Below are positions 63,983 through 64,000 of a stretch of DNA of 64,000 nucleotides, piece by piece. The stretch comes from Sphingomonas alpina (GTDB lineage: Bacteria > Pseudomonadota > Alphaproteobacteria > Sphingomonadales > Sphingomonadaceae). The position numbers were made by a program, and so were the translations under genes. The DNA is taken from assembly GCF_014490665.1 (NCBI RefSeq), contig NZ_CP061038.1, positions 4,424,501 to 4,488,500 on the forward strand, given 5' to 3'. Position 1 is the first letter of the stretch. The number at the start of each line of letters is the position of its first letter. The notes beneath the pieces were generated by a model that was given only the letters and a program-made list of their open reading frames with translations, ran no database searches and was not told the origin of the DNA.

Positions 63983-64000
63983 GTCCGCCTTATCCCTGCG

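Noticed and set aside
63979..64000. Partial hemD gene at the window edge
   Set aside because: Only six codons would be inside the window; this is too little to call, so it is mentioned only as context.

Overview
The window looks like a piece of a sphingomonad chromosome (Alphaproteobacteria, Sphingomonadales, probably Sphingomonas or a close relative). The reasons are high GC throughout, many GTG/TTG starts, gene families typical of sphingomonads (DUF6489, DUF1491, DUF3576, DUF4893, MmcB, a bacterial CDC48 ATPase), and above all the order ppsR(RP001)-oriC-hemE-hemJ-rho ... mnmE-mnmG-rsmG-parA-parB, the alphaproteobacterial origin neighbourhood. I saw no transposase, prophage, CRISPR array or plasmid gene. 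This is core chromosome with a few regulatory and repeat curiosities.

Layout. 0.1-8 kb: a cyclophilin (ppiB), a 180-bp nested palindrome, a LysR regulator, a candidate small RNA, a CDC48-type AAA ATPase, RarD, an MFS pump with an ABM protein, and a methyltransferase. 8-14 kb: class A penicillin-binding protein, YgjP-type metallopeptidase, YcgN, SCO, an ankyrin protein, MmcB and a cell-wall hydrolase. 14-19.5 kb (minus strand): DUF1491, thioesterase, ptsN, hpf, dnaQ, coaE, aroE, maf, ppsR. 19.5-19.8 kb: the putative chromosomal origin, with four DnaA-box-like 9-mers and an AT-rich tract. 19.8-30.8 kb (mostly plus strand): hemE, hemJ, rho, an ABM protein, a TerC protein, then dlh and ogt on the minus strand, DUF6489, mnmE, parS, mnmG, rsmG (with a second parS inside), parA, parB. 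Transcription runs away from the origin on both sides, as expected for leading-strand genes.

31-41 kb: an array of AACAGGGG octamers, holA, lptE, leuS (carrying a one-base frameshift in a G6 run), DUF3576, an outer-membrane-like protein, a ThiE-like protein, YggS, a HAD hydrolase, ribA, xth, lolA. 41-47 kb: ftsK, a UbiH-type hydroxylase, a secreted hypothetical, a Lon-substrate-binding-domain protein, a thioredoxin/TPR protein and tRNA-Gly(GCC). 47.5-50.6 kb: a bioF-bioD-bioA biotin operon with overlapping stops and starts. 50.6-54 kb: a TetR gene behind a 37-bp near-perfect palindrome, an SGNH-like hydrolase, a DHA2 MFS pump and a GNAT protein. 54-58 kb: lipoprotein, pirin-like protein and a KdpDE-like two-component pair whose kinase lacks the usual KdpD sensor domain. 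58-64 kb: GT4 glycosyltransferase, DUF4337, SDR, DUF72, a hypothetical, a DUF4893 lipoprotein, and a HemX/mitofilin-like membrane protein that probably follows hemD beyond the window edge.

How it fits together: the centre is a replication and segregation module (oriC, two parS sites, ParA, ParB, with DnaQ, HolA and FtsK nearby) embedded in tRNA-modification, haem and envelope genes. The most noteworthy unexplained sequences are the two AACAGGGG octamer clusters (5.4 and 31.0 kb), the ppiB-LysR nested palindrome, the candidate anti-Shine-Dalgarno small RNA at 1.8 kb, and the TetR operator.
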